A DNA stretch of 7,415 nt from an uncultured Lachnospiraceae bacterium (lineage in GTDB: Bacteria > Bacillota > Clostridia > Lachnospirales > Lachnospiraceae): NCBI GenBank assembly GCA_946639085.1, contig CAMPBP010000060.1, forward strand, positions 1 to 7,415. Reading direction: 5' to 3'. Under the pieces are notes generated by a model. That model searched no databases. It had not been told where the DNA came from and saw only the letters and a list, made by a program, of their open reading frames with translations. How positions within the stretch are numbered: the stretch's first letter is position 1; each line of letters starts with the position of its first letter. Shown piece by piece: positions 5,740 to 7,415 of this stretch. The position numbers and the translations under genes are program-made.

Positions 5740-7017
5740 ATGAAAAATATAATAAAGACAATAGTGGCATTTACGCTGCTTGGAATTGTTGTTATAGGGG
5801 CACTTTTATTGTCCGCGTCCGATAACTCTTCGGATGTGTATCCGAACGAAAACACCAAGATCAGTCTTTACGGAGAAGCTCACGGTTTTAAAACGTATTA
5901 CGATCTTGAATTTTCCTTGTGGGAAGAATGCTACGAAAAGGGCGAAAGAGCCTTGTTTGTGGAGCTCCCTTACTATACCGCGGAGTTTATGAATCTTTGG
6001 ATGCAGGAAGATTCCGATGAAAAATTGGACGGGATTTTTGAAGATATCCAAGGCACACAGGCATGCAATCAATTCTTCTATGAATTCCTGCATAAGATAA
6101 AAGAAAACTGCCCCGAAACGGTGTTCTTCGGAACCGATGTGGGTCATCAGTATGCCACCACCGGACAAAGATATATCGAGTATCTTGAAGAAAACGGCCT
6201 GGAGGGAACGGAGAACTATCGACTGGCAAAGGAGTGCATACAGCAGGGCATCGATTATTATTCCGATGATACGATCCATAACGGAATGTCTCCCACCAGA
6301 GAAGCCTATATGGTATCAAACTTTATAGATGCTTATTCGAGATGCGGCTCTGAAAAGATCATGGGAATATACGGTTCTTATCATACCGACCTTAACATCC
6401 GGGGGCTTATGGCCGGTGAGTTAAAAGCTCATTACGGAGATATCATAAGCAGCGTTAAGATGTGCTCTGTCGCTTTCGGTAAAAACGAACCCTATCGATT
6501 CGGCTTTTGCATTACGGGACTTTTCTTTTTACTGATGCTCTTTATTCCAAACATTTATTGGGGAGCCAAGGCAAAGCCCGCCGGATACGACGAGGCTTCA
6601 AAGAAGGAGAACAAAGTGCTTTTGATATTCGAGCGTGGGGGCGAGGTTTTGGTTACCTGCGCACTGGTAGTCTTCCCGGCCCTGAATCCTTACGTAAAAG
6701 CCCTTCCCGAAGGACTGTTCTTCGATTACAGACTCATTATATGGATAGCCGCATTCGTGCTGATGATATTTTACGAGTGCTATTGGATCAAATACTTTAA
6801 GGGAGAAAGAACACTTCGCGCACAATACAGCTCTTTCGCGGGATTTCCTTTGGCGGGCGCAACCCTTCCCGTGATCGCGGTTTTCCTTTTGGGACTGTAT
6901 TCACTTAACCTTGTTGTGATAATATCCGCAGTTATTCTCGGAATCGGTCACATAGGAATACATTTTATGCATTACAAAGAAGCGAGAACATCTTTGATTT
7001 CCGACTCGTGTTCATAA
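5740..7017 (+). CDS. Membrane protein: GExH (EreA/ChaN/TraB-like) domain fused to a five-TM module
   Basis: This 425-residue protein starts at ATG 5740, with RBS GAGAGGTGA at 5725-5733, 23 bp after the HTH gene. Residues 5-25 form an uncleaved-looking TM anchor or signal. Residues 38-245 resemble the EreA/ChaN/TraB-type GExH superfamily: LYGEAHG at 43-49 (E46, H48), VEL with E75, FFGTDVGH at 129-136 (D133, H136), TREAYMVSNF at 186-195 (R187, M191) and GIYGSYHTDL at 209-218 (H215), in the order seen in that superfamily. Members hydrolyse or bind varied substrates (esterase, haem-binding, protease-like), so no reaction is assigned. Five more TM segments follow at about 254-274, 301-318, 330-350, 368-388 and 389-410. 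Charged loops 275-299 and 351-366 fit a cytoplasmic location, which places the GExH domain outside the cell. The C-terminal block contains GATLPVIAVFLLGLYS and ILGIGHIGIH. The neighbouring HTH protein is a plausible regulator. Fold assignment is by motif order only. Confidence 0.75.
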   Translation: MKNIIKTIVAFTLLGIVVIGALLLSASDNSSDVYPNENTKISLYGEAHGFKTYYDLEFSLWEECYEKGERALFVELPYYTAEFMNLWMQEDSDEKLDGIFEDIQGTQACNQFFYEFLHKIKENCPETVFFGTDVGHQYATTGQRYIEYLEENGLEGTENYRLAKECIQQGIDYYSDDTIHNGMSPTREAYMVSNFIDAYSRCGSEKIMGIYGSYHTDLNIRGLMAGELKAHYGDIISSVKMCSVAFGKNEPYRFGFCITGLFFLLMLFIPNIYWGAKAKPAGYDEASKKENKVLLIFERGGEVLVTCALVVFPALNPYVKALPEGLFFDYRLIIWIAAFVLMIFYECYWIKYFKGERTLRAQYSSFAGFPLAGATLPVIAVFLLGLYSLNLVVIISAVILGIGHIGIHFMHYKEARTSLISDSCS

Positions 7018-7053
7018 ATATATCTGATACGATTTATCGTGTTTTTAACTTCA

Positions 7054-7158
7054 GAAATACCCAATGAGATCGGAGATAAAGATATAAAGAAAGCTTCCGC
7101 GAGCAGTGTAATAGCACTGGCAAAATCTTTGCTTTGCGAACCTGATGATCTGCTGTGA
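7054..7158 (+). pseudogene. Possible remnant of a small XRE regulator (C-terminal end only)
   Basis: Between the TAA at 7015 and TGA at 7156-7158 the reading frame stays open. Its last part reads DIKKASASSVIALAKSLL, then CEPDDLL and the stop. This resembles the final helices of small Cro/C1-type regulators, which commonly end in patterns like AS-x-x-TVYKLAKALGCTxEDLL. No HTH helices, ATG or RBS precede it; GTG at 7039 lacks a Shine-Dalgarno sequence. The frame is the same as that of the membrane protein just upstream, so read-through or a lost fusion is an alternative, though the content does not match that family. It is best read as a decayed gene end; chance is not excluded over about 35 codons. 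Confidence 0.4.
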
Positions 7159-7174
7159 ATCAGGCAATTCTCGC

Positions 7175-7193
7175 CACAATGGATTGTGTTTTT
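7175..7193 (+). terminator. Weak candidate terminator
   Basis: CACAA (7175-7179), loop TGGA and TTGTG (7184-7188) form a 5-bp hairpin followed by five T. The stem is short and AT-rich, but the position, between the membrane-protein unit and the next regulator, is right. A separate CCTGAT/ATCAGG pair at 7141-7164 with a 12-base loop lies just before it. Confidence 0.35.
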
Positions 7194-7212
7194 ATACCGC
7201 GCATAGGATAAT
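7184..7212 (+). promoter_or_regulatory. Candidate promoter of the downstream XRE gene
   Basis: TTGTGT (7184-7189) and GATAAT (7207-7212, 5 of 6 matches to the -10 consensus) are 17 bases apart. The expected start near 7219 would leave a leader of about 16 bases with the RBS. The -35 box matches only 3 of 6 positions and overlaps the weak terminator hairpin. Confidence 0.4.
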
Positions 7213-7234
7213 AAACTTGCGTGGAGGTAATCGA

Positions 7235-7415
7235 ATGGACAAAGAAAAGACGGGACAGATGATAAAAGAAGCTCGTGTGAGTAAGGGGTATACCCAGGCG
7301 GAGCTTGGATGCTTATTGGGAGTCAGCAACAAGGCGGTTTCCAGGTGGGAGAAAGGCGAGAGTTTTCCCGATGTGGGAGTGCTCGAGAATCTTTCTGTGA
7401 CTTTGGATATTGGGA
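7235..7415 (+). CDS. XRE-family helix-turn-helix regulator, N-terminal part
   Basis: ATG at 7235 follows GGAGG (7223-7227) with 7-base spacing. The frame is open to the window edge, giving 60 codons plus one base. Residues 6-60 form a Cro/C1-type HTH domain: IKEARVSKGYTQAELGCLLG at 10-29 covers the first helices, VSNKAVSRWEKGESFPDVG at 30-48 the recognition helix and following turn, and VLENLSVTLDI the next helix. The domain binds DNA; the C-terminal part, which would tell the effector or membrane function, is outside the window. It is a different protein from the regulator at 4967 (different recognition helix and no sequence repeat seen so far). It is probably a separate transcription unit with its own promoter. 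Confidence 0.9.
   Translation, partial: MDKEKTGQMIKEARVSKGYTQAELGCLLGVSNKAVSRWEKGESFPDVGVLENLSVTLDIG

Noticed and set aside
5806..6319. Two long minus-strand frames (157 and 110 codons) opposite the membrane protein
   Set aside because: They overlap the well-supported plus-strand gene completely, have no credible RBS, and show no recognisable domain.

Overview
The window looks like a chromosomal segment from a Gram-positive anaerobe of the Lachnospiraceae/Clostridia type (a Butyrivibrio- or Roseburia-like organism is a fair guess). The grounds are strong GGAGG-type ribosome binding sites, moderate-to-low GC with many ATA and AGA codons, a DeoD whose C-terminal motifs resemble Firmicute versions, and a tRNA gene without an encoded CCA. 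The taxonomic call is inference from style; there is no marker gene. All genes read left to right.

Left part (1-4601). The tail of an unrecognised protein ends at 168. After 69 bases comes deoD (purine nucleoside phosphorylase, start at 238). It is followed almost without gap (5 bp, then 0 bp) by two paralogous half-size ABC exporter subunits of 605 and 604 residues. The three genes look like one transcription unit: a nucleoside-salvage enzyme plus a probable heterodimeric exporter of unknown substrate. Both ABC subunits keep every ATPase motif that can be checked by eye.

Middle (4602-4966). A good sigma-A-like promoter (4610-4638) sits 8 bases after the ABC stop codon and drives a tRNA-Arg(ACG) gene (4677-4750). 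A strong, symmetrical intrinsic terminator (4761-4793) follows. Downstream of it, 22 bases with one mismatch repeat the 3' end of the tRNA gene and its flank (4738-4759 and 4812-4833). This is the pattern left by site-specific integration at a tRNA 3' end, although no integrase is present here.

Right part (4967-7415). This is a probable accessory module. An XRE-type helix-turn-helix protein carries an unusual glycine-rich, period-5/10 hydrophobic repeat domain, and a perfect 6-bp dyad lies across its promoter/RBS region. It is followed 23 bp later by a six-TM membrane protein with an apparent extracytoplasmic GExH (EreA/ChaN/TraB-like) domain fused to a five-TM module. An in-frame stretch that looks like the worn C-terminal end of a small XRE regulator follows (about 7054-7158). 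The window ends in the first 60 codons of another XRE regulator, which has its own RBS and a possible promoter. The regulator/GExH-membrane-protein pair is the least understood and most interesting part of the window.
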